In this document: piece after piece, positions 38,310-50,622 of the stretch
Position numbering within the stretch: the stretch's first letter is position 1
Layout of the letters: each line of letters begins with the position of its first letter
From: Auanema rhodensis
Lineage: Eukaryota; Nematoda; Chromadorea; Rhabditida; Rhabditidae
Assembly: GCA_964057225.1 (NCBI GenBank)
Contig: OZ059900.1
Coordinates: 18,243,638-18,307,637, forward strand
Direction of reading: 5' to 3'
DNA length: 64,000 nucleotides
Made by a program: the position numbers and the translations under genes
The notes under the pieces: model-generated
The model's input: only the letters and a program-made list of their open reading frames with translations
What the model was told of the DNA's origin: nothing
Database searches by the model: none

Positions 38310-40362
38310 TTTCAGCGTGTTACATACTAAAATGAAGCATTTTACATGCTGAACACTAGAAAAATACAAAAACACAGTATTTCCCATGAGAAATATTTTA
38401 TTATGCTGGAAAACCAGTTTTTGGAAATTTCGCTGTAAACAAGGTTTTGACTTACGATTTCATGTGTTTAAACTCATGCAATGTCAATGAAACCTAGCTC
38501 AAAATTGTTAATACAATGTCTAGTTCCACTTTCACGACAAAAAAACAGGGGTTAGAAAATTAAGGAAATTAGCATATTCTGAGGGCACGCCCCTTATGGC
38601 TAATATTGATTAAATCGATTTTTGTTCATATGAGTCGTCAAATGCAACGAATTTCAGCGTGTTACATACTAAAATGAAGCATTTTACATGCTGAACACTA
38701 GAAAAATACAAAAACACAGTATTTCCCATGAGAAATATTTTATTATGCTGGAAAACCAGTTTTTGGAAATTTCGCTGTAAACAAGGTTTTGACTTACGAT
38801 TTCATGTGTTCAAACTCATGCAATGTCAATGAAACCCAGCTCAAAATTGTTCGTTCAACGTCTAGTTCCACTTTCACGACAAAAAAACAGGGGTTAGAAA
38901 ATTAAGGAAATTAGCATATTCTAAGGGCACGCCCCTTATGGCTAATATTGATTAAATCGATTTTTGTTCATATGAGTCGTCAAATGCAACGAATTTCAGC
39001 GTGTTACATACTAAAATGAAGCATTTTACATGCTGAACACTAGAAAAATACAAAAACACAGTATTTCCCATGAGAAATATTTTATTATGCTGGAAAACCA
39101 GTTTTTGGAAATTTCGCTGTAAACAAGGTTTTGACTTACGATTTCATGTGTTCAAACTCATGCAATGTCAATGAAACCTAGCTCAAAATTGTTCGTACAA
39201 CGTCTAGTTCCACTTTCACGACAAAAAAACAGGGGTTAGAAAATTAAGGAAATTAGCATATTCTGAGGGCACGCCCCTTATGGCTAATATTGATTAAATC
39301 GAGTTTTGTTCATATGAGTCGTCAAATGCAACGAATTTCAGCGTGTTACATACTAAAATGAAGCATTTTACATGCTGAACACTAGAAAAATACAAAAATA
39401 CAGTATTTCCCATGAGAAATATTTTATTATGCTGGAAAACCAGTTTTTGAAAATATCGCTGTAAACAAGGTTTTGACTTACGATTTCATGTGTTCAAACT
39501 CATGCAATGTCAATGAAACCTAGCTCAAAATTGTTCCTACAACGTCTAGTTCCACTTTCACGACAAAAAAACAGGGGTTAGAAAATTAAGGAAATTAGCA
39601 TATTCTGAGGGCACGCCCCTTATGGCTAATATTGATTAAATCGATTTTTGTTCATATGAGTCGTCAAATGCAACGAATTTCAGCGTGTTACATACTAAAA
39701 TGAAGCATTTTACATGCTGAACACTAGAAAAATACAAAAACACAGTATTTCCCATGAGAAATATTTTATTATGCTGGAAAACCAGTTTTTGGAAATTTCG
39801 CTGTAAACAAGGTTTTGACTTACGATTTCATGTGTTCAAACTCATGCAATGTCAATGAAACCTAGCTCAAAATTGTTCCTACAACGTCTAGTTCCACTTT
39901 CACGACAAAAAAACAGGGGTTAGAAAATTAAGGAAATTAGCATATTCTGAGGGCACGCCCTTTATGGCTAATATTGATTAAATCGATTTTTGTTCATATG
40001 AGTCGTCAAATGCAACGAATTTCAGCGTGTTACATACTAAAATGAAGCATTTCACATGCTGAACACTAGAAAAATACAAAAACACAGTATTTCCCATGAG
40101 AAATATTTTATTATGCTGGAAAACCAGTTTTTGGAAATTTCGCTGTAAACAAGGTTTTGACTTACGATTTCATGTGTTCAAACTCATGCAATGTCAATGA
40201 AACCTAGCTCAAAATTGTTCGTACAACGTCTAGTTCCACTTTCACGACAAAAAAACAGGGGTTAGAAAATTAAGGAAATTAGCATATTCTGAGGGCACGC
40301 CCCCTTATGGCTAATATTGATTAAATCGATTTTTGTTCATATGAGTCGTCAAATGCAACGAA
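38310..40362. repeat. Six-monomer higher-order repeat, copy 1 (U C W R P F/H)
   Basis: The starts are 38310 (U with cccc), 38652 (C with cgttcaacg and tctaaggg), 38994 (W with cgagttttg), 39336 (R with aaaaatacag and gaaaatatc), 39678 (P) and 40020 (t34c with five Cs). It is 2,053 bp. Several of these variants are found only here and in the following copy. The last monomer combines an F-type left part with an H-type right end. Confidence 0.92.
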
Positions 40363-42414
40363 TTTCAGCGTGTTACATACTAAAATGAAGCATTTTACAT
40401 GCTGAACACTAGAAAAATACAAAAACACAGTATTTCCCATGAGAAATATTTTATTATGCTGGAAAACCAGTTTTTGGAAATTTCGCTGTAAACAAGGTTT
40501 TGACTTACGATTTCATGTGTTTAAACTCATGCAATGTCAATGAAACCTAGCTCAAAATTGTTAATACAATGTCTAGTTCCACTTTCACGACAAAAAAACA
40601 GGGGTTAGAAAATTAAGGAAATTAGCATATTCTGAGGGCACGCCCCTTATGGCTAATATTGATTAAATCGATTTTTGTTCATATGAGTCGTCAAATGCAA
40701 CGAATTTCAGCGTGTTACATACTAAAATGAAGCATTTTACATGCTGAACACTAGAAAAATACAAAAACACAGTATTTCCCATGAGAAATATTTTATTATG
40801 CTGGAAAACCAGTTTTTGGAAATTTCGCTGTAAACAAGGTTTTGACTTACGATTTCATGTGTTCAAACTCATGCAATGTCAATGAAACCCAGCTCAAAAT
40901 TGTTCGTTCAACGTCTAGTTCCACTTTCACGACAAAAAAACAGGGGTTAGAAAATTAAGGAAATTAGCATATTCTAAGGGCACGCCCCTTATGGCTAATA
41001 TTGATTAAATCGATTTTTGTTCATATGAGTCGTCAAATGCAACGAATTTCAGCGTGTTACATACTAAAATGAAGCATTTTACATGCTGAACACTAGAAAA
41101 ATACAAAAACACAGTATTTCCCATGAGAAATATTTTATTATGCTGGAAAACCAGTTTTTGGAAATTTCGCTGTAAACAAGGTTTTGACTTACGATTTCAT
41201 GTGTTCAAACTCATGCAATGTCAATGAAACCTAGCTCAAAATTGTTCGTACAACGTCTAGTTCCACTTTCACGACAAAAAAACAGGGGTTAGAAAATTAA
41301 GGAAATTAGCATATTCTGAGGGCACGCCCCTTATGGCTAATATTGATTAAATCGAGTTTTGTTCATATGAGTCGTCAAATGCAACGAATTTCAGCGTGTT
41401 ACATACTAAAATGAAGCATTTTACATGCTGAACACTAGAAAAATACAAAAATACAGTATTTCCCATGAGAAATATTTTATTATGCTGGAAAACCAGTTTT
41501 TGAAAATATCGCTGTAAACAAGGTTTTGACTTACGATTTCATGTGTTCAAACTCATGCAATGTCAATGAAACCTAGCTCAAAATTGTTCCTACAACGTCT
41601 AGTTCCACTTTCACGACAAAAAAACAGGGGTTAGAAAATTAAGGAAATTAGCATATTCTGAGGGCACGCCCCTTATGGCTAATATTGATTAAATCGATTT
41701 TTGTTCATATGAGTCGTCAAATGCAACGAATTTCAGCGTGTTACATACTAAAATGAAGCATTTTACATGCTGAACACTAGAAAAATACAAAAACACAGTA
41801 TTTCCCATGAGAAATATTTTATTATGCTGGAAAACCAGTTTTTGGAAATTTCGCTGTAAACAAGGTTTTGACTTACGATTTCATGTGTTCAAACTCATGC
41901 AATGTCAATGAAACCTAGCTCAAAATTGTTCCTACAACGTCTAGTTCCACTTTCACGACAAAAAAACAGGGGTTAGAAAATTAAGGAAATTAGCATATTC
42001 TGAGGGCACGCCCTTTATGGCTAATATTGATTAAATCGATTTTTGTTCATATGAGTCGTCAAATGCAACGAATTTCAGCGTGTTACATACTAAAATGAAG
42101 CATTTCACATGCTGAACACTAGAAAAATACAAAAACACAGTATTTCCCATGAGAAATATTTTATTATGCTGGAAAACCAGTTTTTGGAAATTTCGCTGTA
42201 AACAAGGTTTTGACTTACGATTTCATGTGTTCAAACTCATGCAATGTCAATGAAACCTAGCTCAAAATTGTTCGTACAACGTCTAGTTCCACTTTCACGA
42301 CAAAAAAACAGGGGTTAGAAAATTAAGGAAATTAGCATATTCTGAGGGCACGCCCCTTATGGCTAATATTGATTAAATCGATTTTTGTTCATATGAGTCG
42401 TCAAATGCAACGAA
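40363..42414. repeat. Six-monomer higher-order repeat, copy 2 (U C W R P F')
   Basis: The starts are 40363, 40705, 41047, 41389, 41731 and 42073. It repeats all private markers of copy 1 in the same order (cgttcaacg, tctaaggg, cgagttttg, aaaaatacag, gaaaatatc). The only scored difference is the C-run of the last monomer, four Cs here and five in copy 1. Confidence 0.92.
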
Positions 42415-44124
42415 TTTCAGCGTGTTACATACTAAAATGAAGCATTTTACATGCTGAACACTAGAAAAATACAAAAACACAGTATTTCCCATGAGAAATA
42501 TTTTATTATGCTGGAAAACCAGTTTTTGAAAATATCGCTGTAAACAAGGTTTTGACTTACGATTTCATGTGTTCAAACTCATGCAATGTCAATGAAACCT
42601 AGCTCAAAATTGTTCCTACAACGTCTAGTTCCACTTTCACGACAAAAAAACAGGGGTTAGAAAATTAAGGAAATTAGCATATTCTGAGGGCACGCCCCTT
42701 ATGGCTAATATTGATTAAATCGATTTTTGTTCATATGAGTCGTCAAATGCAACGAATTTCAGCGTGTTACATACTAAAATGAAGCATTTTACATGCTGAA
42801 CACTAGAAAAATACAAAAACACAGTATTTCCCATGAGAAATATTTTATTATGCTGGAAAACCAGTTTTTGGAAATTTCGCTGTAAACAAGGTTTTGACTT
42901 ACGATTTCATGTGTTCAAACTCATGCAATGTCAATGAAACCTAGCTCAAAATTGTTCCTACAACGTCTAGTTCCACTTTCACGACAAAAAAACAGGGGTT
43001 AGAAAATTAAGGAAATTAGCATATTCTGAGGGCACGCCCTTTATGGCTAATATTGATTAAATCGATTTTTGTTCATATGAGTCGTCAAATGCAACGAATT
43101 TCAGCGTGTTACATACTAAAATGAAGCATTTCACATGCTGAACACTAGAAAAATACAAAAACACAGTATTTCCCATGAGAAATATTTTATTATGCTGGAA
43201 AACCAGTTTTTGGAAATTTCGCTGTAAACAAGGTTTTGACTTACGATTTCATGTGTTCAAACTCATGCAATGTCAATGAAACCTAGCTCAAAATTGTTCG
43301 TACAACGTCTAGTTCCACTTTCACGACAAAAAAACAGGGGTTAGAAAATTAAGGAAATTAGCATATTCTGAGGGCACGCCCCTTATGGCTAATATTGATT
43401 AAATCGATTTTTGTTCATATGAGTCGTCAAATGCAACGAATTTCAGCGTGTTACATACTAAAATGAAGCATTTCACATGCTGAACACTAGAAAAATACAA
43501 AAACACAGTAATACCCATGAGAAATATTTTATTATGCTGGAAAACCAGTTTTTGGAAATTTCGCTGTAAACAAGGTTTTGACTTACGATTTCATGTGTTC
43601 AAACTCATGCAATGTCAATGAAACCTAGCTCAAAATTGTTCCTACAACGTCTAGTTCCACTTTCACGACAAAAAAACAGGGGTTAGAAAATTAAGGAAAT
43701 TAGCATATTCTGAGGGCACGCCCTTTATGGCTAATATTGATTAAATCGATTTTTGTTCATATGAGTCGTCAAATGCAACGAATTTCAGCGTGTTACATAC
43801 TAAAATGAAGCATTTCACATGCTGAACACTAGAAAAATACAAAAACACAGTATTTCCCATGAGAAATATTTTATTATGCTGGAAAACCAGTTTTTGGAAA
43901 TTTCGCTGTAAACAAGGTTTTGACTTACGATTTCATGTGTTCAAACTCATGCAATGTCAATGAAACCTAGCTCAAAATTGTTCGTACAACGTCTAGTTCC
44001 ACTTTCACGACAAAAAAACAGGGGTTAGAAAATTAAGGAAATTAGCATATTCTGAGGGCACGCCCCTTATGGCTAATATTGATTAAATCGATTTTTGTTC
44101 ATATGAGTCGTCAAATGCAACGAA
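42415..44124. repeat. Monomers 125-129, R P F' and mosaic F' units
   Basis: The starts are 42415 (R without aaaaatacag), 42757 (P), 43099 (F'), 43441 (t34c, gtaata, cctac, ccctttat) and 43783 (F'). The first three form a truncated third copy of the R-P-F end of the six-monomer unit. Confidence 0.87.
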
Positions 44125-45492
44125 TTTCAGCGTGTTACATACTAAAATGAAGCATTTTACATGCTGAACACTAGAAAAATACAAAAACACAGTAATACCC
44201 ATGAGAAATATTTTATTATGCTGGAAAACCAGTTTTTGGAAATTTCGCTGTAAACAAGGTTTTGACTTACGATTTCATGTGTTCAAACTCATGCAATGTC
44301 AATGAAACCCAGCTCAAAATTGTTCGTACAACGTCTAGTTCCACTTTCACGACAAAAAAACAGGGGTTAGAAAATTAAGGAAATTAGCATATTCTGAGGG
44401 CACGCCCCTTATGGCTAATATTGATTAAATCGATTTTTGTTCATATGAGTCGTCAAATGCAACGAATTTCAGCGTGTTACATACTAAAATGAAGCATTTT
44501 ACATGCTGAACACTAGAAAAATACAAAAACACAGTAATACCCATGAGAAATATTTTATTATGCTGGAAAACCAGTTTTTGGAAATTTCGCTGTAAACAAG
44601 GTTTTGACTTACGATTTCATGTGTTCAAACTCATGCAATGTCAATGAAACCTAGCTCAAAATTGTTAATACAATGTCTAGTTCCACTTTCAGGACAAAAA
44701 AACAGGGGTTAGAAAATTAAGGAAATTAGCATATTCTGAGGGCACGCCCTTTATGGCTAATATTGATTAAATCGATTTTTGTTCATATGAGTCGTCAAAT
44801 GCAACGAATTTCAGCGTGTTACATACTAAAATGAAGCATTTTACATGCTGAACACTAGAAAAATACAAAAACACAGTATTTCCCATGAGAAATATTTTAT
44901 TATGCTGGAAAACCAGTTTTTGGAAATTTCGCTGTAAACAAGGTTTTGACTTACGATTTCATGTGTTCAAACTCATGCAATGTCAATGAAACCTAGCTCA
45001 AAATTGTTCGTACAACGTCTAGTTCCACTTTCACGACTAAAAAACAGGGGTTAGAAAATTAAGGAAATTAGCATATTCTGAGGGCACGCCCCTTATGGCT
45101 AATATTGATTAAATCGATTTTTGTTCATATGAGTCGTCAAATGCAACGAATTTCAGCGTGTTACATACTAAAATGAAGCATTTTACATGCTGAACACTAG
45201 AAAAATACAAAAACACAGTATTTCCCATGAGAAATATTTTATTATGCTGGAAAACCAGTTTTTGGAAATTTCGCTGTAAACAAGGTTTTGACTTACGATT
45301 TCATGTGTTCAAACTCATGCAATGTCAATGAAACCTAGCTCAAAATTGTTCGTACAACGTCTAGTTCCACTTTCACGACTAAAAAACAGGGGTTAGAAAA
45401 TTAAGGAAATTAGCATATTCTGAGGGCACGCCCCTTATGGCTAATATTGATTAAATCGATTTTTGTTCATATGAGTCGTCAAATGCAACGAA
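44125..45492. repeat. Monomers 130-133, C, U, T, T
   Basis: The starts are 44125 (C with gtaata), 44467 (U without gtttaaac, with a private tttcaggac), 44809 (T) and 45151 (T). The T-class change cgactaaaaa otherwise occurs only between 3423 and 22233, so this block links the right part of the array to the left part. Confidence 0.87.
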
Positions 45493-47886
45493 TTTCAGCG
45501 TGTTACATACTAAAATGAAGCATTTTACATGCTGAACACTAGAAAAATACAAAAACACAGTATTTCCCATGAGAATTATTTTATTATGCTGGAAAACCAG
45601 TTTTTGGAAATTTCGCTGTAAACAAGGTTTTGACTTACGATTTCATGTGTTCAAACTCATGCAATGTCAATGAAACCTAGCTCAAAATTGTTCGTACAAC
45701 GTCTAGTTCCACTTTCACGACAAAAAAACAGGGGTTAGAAAATTAAGGAAATTAGCATATTCTGAGGGCACGCCCCTTATGGCTAATATTGATTAAATCG
45801 ATTTTTGTTCATATGAGTCGTCAAATGCAACGAATTTCAGCGTGTTACATACTAAAATGAAGCATTTTACATGCTGAACACTAGAAAAATACAAAAACAC
45901 AGTATTTCCCATGAGAAATATTTTATTATGCTGGAAAACCAGTTTTTGAAAATTTCGCTGTAAACAAGGTTTTGACTTACGATTTCATGTGTTCAAACTC
46001 ATGCAATGTCAATGAAACCTAGCTCAAAATTGTTCCTACAACGTCTAGTTCCACTTTCACGACAAAAAAACAGGGGTTAGAAAATTAAGGAAATTAGCAT
46101 ATTCTGAGGGCACGCCCTTTATGGCTAATATTGATTAAATCGATTTTTGTTCATATGAGTCGTCAAATGCAACGAATTTCAGCGTGTTACATACTCAAAT
46201 GAAGCATTTTACATGCTGAACACTAGAAAAATACAAAAACACAGTATTTCCCATGAGAAATATTTTATTATGCTGGAAAACCAGTTTTTGGAAATTTCGC
46301 TGTAAACAAGGTTTTGACTTACGATTTCATGTGTTCAAACTCATGCAATGTCAATGAAACCTAGCTCAAAATTGTTCGTACAACGTCTAGTTCCACTTTC
46401 ACGACAAAAAAACAGGGGTTAGAAAATTAAGGAAATTAGCATATTCTGAGGGCACGCCCCTTATGGCTAATATTGATTAAATCGATTTTTGTTCATATGA
46501 GTCGTCAAATGCAACGAATTTCAGCGTGTTACGTACTAAAATGAAGCATTTTACATGCTGAACACTAGAAAAATACAAAAACACAGTATTTCCCATGAGA
46601 AATATTTTATTATGCTGGAAAACCAGTTTTTGGAAATTTCGCTGTAAACAAGGTTTTGACTTACGATTTCATGTGTTCAAACTCATGCAATGTCAATGAA
46701 ACCTAGCTCAAAATTGTTCCTACAACGTCTAGTTCCACTTTCACGACAAAAAAACAGGGGTTAGAAAATTAAGGAAATTAGCATATTCTGAGGGCACGCC
46801 CTTTATGGCTAATATTGATTAAATCGATTTTTGTTCATATGAGTCGTCAAATGCAACGAATTTCAGCGTGTTACATACTAAAATGAAGCATTTTACATGC
46901 TGAACACTAGAAAAATACAAAAACACAGTATTTCCCATGAGAAATATTTTATTATGCTGGAAAACCAGTTTTTGGAAATTTCGCTGTAAACAAGGTTTTG
47001 ACTTACGATTTCATGTGTTCAAACTCATGCAATGTCAATGAAACCTAGCTCAAAATTGTTCGTACAACGTCTAGTTCCACTTTCACGACAAAAAAACAGG
47101 GGTTAGAAAATTAAGGAAATTAGCATATTCTGAGGGCACGCCCCTTATGGCTAATATTGATTAAATCGATTTTTGTTCATATGAGTCGTCAAATGCAACG
47201 AATTTCAGCGTGTTACATACTAAAATGAAGCATTTTACATGCTGAACACTAGAAAAATACAATTACACAGTATTTCCCATGAGAATAATTTTATTATGCT
47301 GGAAAACCAGTTTTTGGAAATTTCGCTGTAAACAAGGTTTTGACTTACGATTTCATGTGTTCAAACTCATGCAATGTCAATGAAACCTAGCTCAAAATTG
47401 TTCGTACAACGTCTAGTTCCACTTTTACGACAAAAAAACAGGGGTTAGAAAATTAAGGAAATTAGCATATTCTGAGGGCACGCCCCTTATGGCTAATATT
47501 GATTAAATCGATTTTTGTTCATATGAGTCGTCAAATGCAACGAATTTCAGCGTGTTACATACTAAAATGAAGCATTTTACATGCTGAACACTAGAAAAAT
47601 ACAAAAACACAGTATTTCCCATGAGAAATATTTTATTATGCTGGAAAACCAGTTTTTGGAAATTTCGCTGTAAACAAGGTTTTGACTTACGATTTCATGT
47701 GTTCAAACTCATGCAATGTCAATGAAACCTAGCTCAAAATTGTTCGTACAACGACTAGTTCCACTTTCACGACAAAAAAACAGGGGTTAGAAAATTAAGG
47801 AAATTAGCATATTCTGAGGGCACGCCCCTTATGGCTAATATTGATTAAATCGATTTTTGTTCATATGAGTCGTCAAATGCAACGAA
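45493..47886. repeat. Long-range duplicated block, left copy (N' K W P W N D)
   Basis: The starts are 45493 (gaattatt), 45835 (K), 46177 (W with a20c, actcaaatg), 46519 (P with a15g), 46861 (W), 47203 (N with cttttacgac and a private acaattacacag) and 47545 (D). It matches 57124-59517 monomer for monomer, 11,631 bp downstream, with about four scored differences. Confidence 0.9.
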
Positions 47887-50622
47887 TTTCAGCGTGTTAC
47901 ATACTAAAATGAAGCATTTTACATGCTGAACACTAGAAAAATACAAAAACACAGTATTTCCCATGAGAAATATTTTATTATGCTGGAAAACCAGTTTTTG
48001 AAAATTTCGCTGTAAACAAGGTTTTGACTTACGATTTCATGTGTTCAAACTCATGCAATGTCAATGAAACCTAGCTCAAAATTGTTCCTACAACGTCTAG
48101 TTCCACTTTCACGACAAAAAAACAGGGGTTAGAAAATTAAGGAAATTAGCATATTCTGAGGGCACGCCCCTTATGGCTAATATTGATTAAATCGATTTTT
48201 GTTCATATGAGTCGTCAAATGCAACGAATTTCAGCGTGTTACATACTAAAATGAAGCATTTTACATGCTGAACACTAGAAAAATACAAAAACACAGTATT
48301 TCCCATGAGAATAATTTTATTATGCTGGAAAACCAGTTTTTGGAAATTTCGCTGTAAACAAGGTTTTGACTTACGATTTCATGTGTTCAAACTCATGCAA
48401 TGTCAATGAAACCTAGCTCAAAATTGTTTGTACAACGTCTAGTTCCACTTTTACGACAAAAAAACAGGGGTTAGAAAATTAAGGAAATTAGCATATTCTG
48501 AGGGCACGCCCCTTATGGCTAATATTGATTAAATCGATTTTTGTTCATATGAGTCGTCAAATGCAACGAATTTCAGCGTGTTACATACTAAAATGAAGCA
48601 TTTTACATGCTGAACACTAGAAAAATACAAAAACACAGTATTTCCCATGAGAAATATTTTATTATGCTGGAAAACCAGTTTTTGGAAATTTCGCTGTAAA
48701 CAAGGTTTTGACTTACGATTTCATGTGTTCAAACTCATGCAATGTCAATGAAACCTAGCTCAAAATTGTTCGTACAACGACTAGTTCCACTTTCACGACA
48801 AAAAAACAGGGGTTAGAAAATTAAGGAAATTAGCATATTCTGAGGGCACGCCCCTTATGGCTAATATTGATTAAATCGATTTTTGTTCATATGAGTCGTC
48901 AAATGCAACGAATTTCAGCGTGTTACATACTAAAATGAAGCATTTAACATGCTGAACACTAGAAAAATACAAAAACACAGTATTTCCCATGAGAAATATT
49001 TTATTATGCTGGAAAACCAGTTTTTGAAAATTTCGCTGTAAACAAGGTTTTGACTTACGATTTCATGTGTTCAAACTCATGCAATGTCAATGAAACCTAG
49101 CTCAAAATTGTTCCTACAACGTCTAGTTCCACTTTCACGACAAAAAAACAGGGGTTAGAAAATTAAGGAAATTAGCATATTCTGAGGGCACGCCCTTTAT
49201 GGCTAATATTGATTAAATCGATTTTTGTTCATATGAGTCGTCAAATGCAACGAATTTCAGCGTGTTACATACTAAAATGAAGCATTTTACATGCTGAACA
49301 CTAGAAAAATACAAAAACACAGTATTTCCCATGAGAAATATTTTATTATGCTGGAAAACCAGTTTTTGGAAATTTCGCTGTAAACAAGGTTTTGACTTAC
49401 GATTTCATGTGTTCAAACTCATGCAATGTCAATGAAACCTAGCTCAAAATTGTTCGTACAACGACTAGTTCCACTTTCACGACAAAAAAACAGGGGTTAG
49501 AAAATTAAGGAAATTAGCATATTCTGAGGGCACGCCCCTTATGGCTAATATTGATTAAATCGATTTTTGTTCATATGAGTCGTCAAATGCAACGAATTTC
49601 AGCGTGTTACATACTAAAATGAAGCATTTTACATGCTGAACACTAGAAAAATACAAAAACACAGTATTTCCCATGAGAAATATTTTATTATGCTGGAAAA
49701 CCAGTTTTTGAAAATTTCGCTGTAAACAAGGTTTTGACTTACGATTTCATGTGTTCAAACTCATGCAATGTCAAGGAAACCTAGCTCAAAATTGTTCCTA
49801 CAACGTCTAGTTCCACTTTCACGACAAAAAAACAGGGGTTAGAAAATAAAGGAAATTAGCATATTCTGAGGGCACGCCCTTTATGGCTAATATTGATTAA
49901 ATCGATTTTTGTTCATATGAGTCGTCAAATGCAACGAATTTCAGCGTGTTACATACTAAAATGAAGCATTTTACATGCTGAACACTAGAAAAATACAAAA
50001 ACACAGTATTTCCCATGAGAAATATTTTATTATGCTGGAAAACCAGTTTTTGGAAATTTCGCTGTAAACAAGGTTTTGACTTACGATTTCATGTGTTCAA
50101 ACTCATGCAATGTCAATGAAACCTAGCTCAAAATTGTTCCTACAACGTCTAGTTCCACTTTCACGACAAAAAAACAGGGGTTAGAAAATTAAGGAAATTA
50201 GCATATTCTGAGGGCACGCCCTTTATGGCTAATATTGATTAAATCGATTTTTGTTCATATGAGTCGTCAAATGCAACGAATTTCAGCGTGTTACATACTA
50301 AAATGAAGCATTTCACATGCTGAACACTAGAAAAATACAAAAACACAGTATTTCCCATGAGAAATATTTTATTATGCTGGAAAACCAGTTTTTGGAAATT
50401 TCGCTGTAAACAAGGTTTTGACTTACGATTTCATGTGTTCAAACTCATGCAATGTCAATGAAACCTAGCTCAAAATTGTTCGTACAACGTCTGGTTCCAC
50501 TTTCACGACAAAAAAACAGGGGTTAGAAAATTAAGGAAATTAGCATATTCTGAGGGCACGCCCCTTATGGCTAATATTGATTAAATCGATTTTTGTTCAT
50601 ATGAGTCGTCAAATGCAACGAA
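47887..50622. repeat. Monomers 141-148, K N D K D K P F
   Basis: The starts are 47887 (K with cccc), 48229 (N with tttgtac and cttttacgac), 48571 (D), 48913 (K with t34a), 49255 (D), 49597 (K with gaaaataaagg and caaggaaacc), 49939 (P) and 50281 (F). The gaaaataaagg change recurs only in the K at 59860, which also follows a D. Confidence 0.88.
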
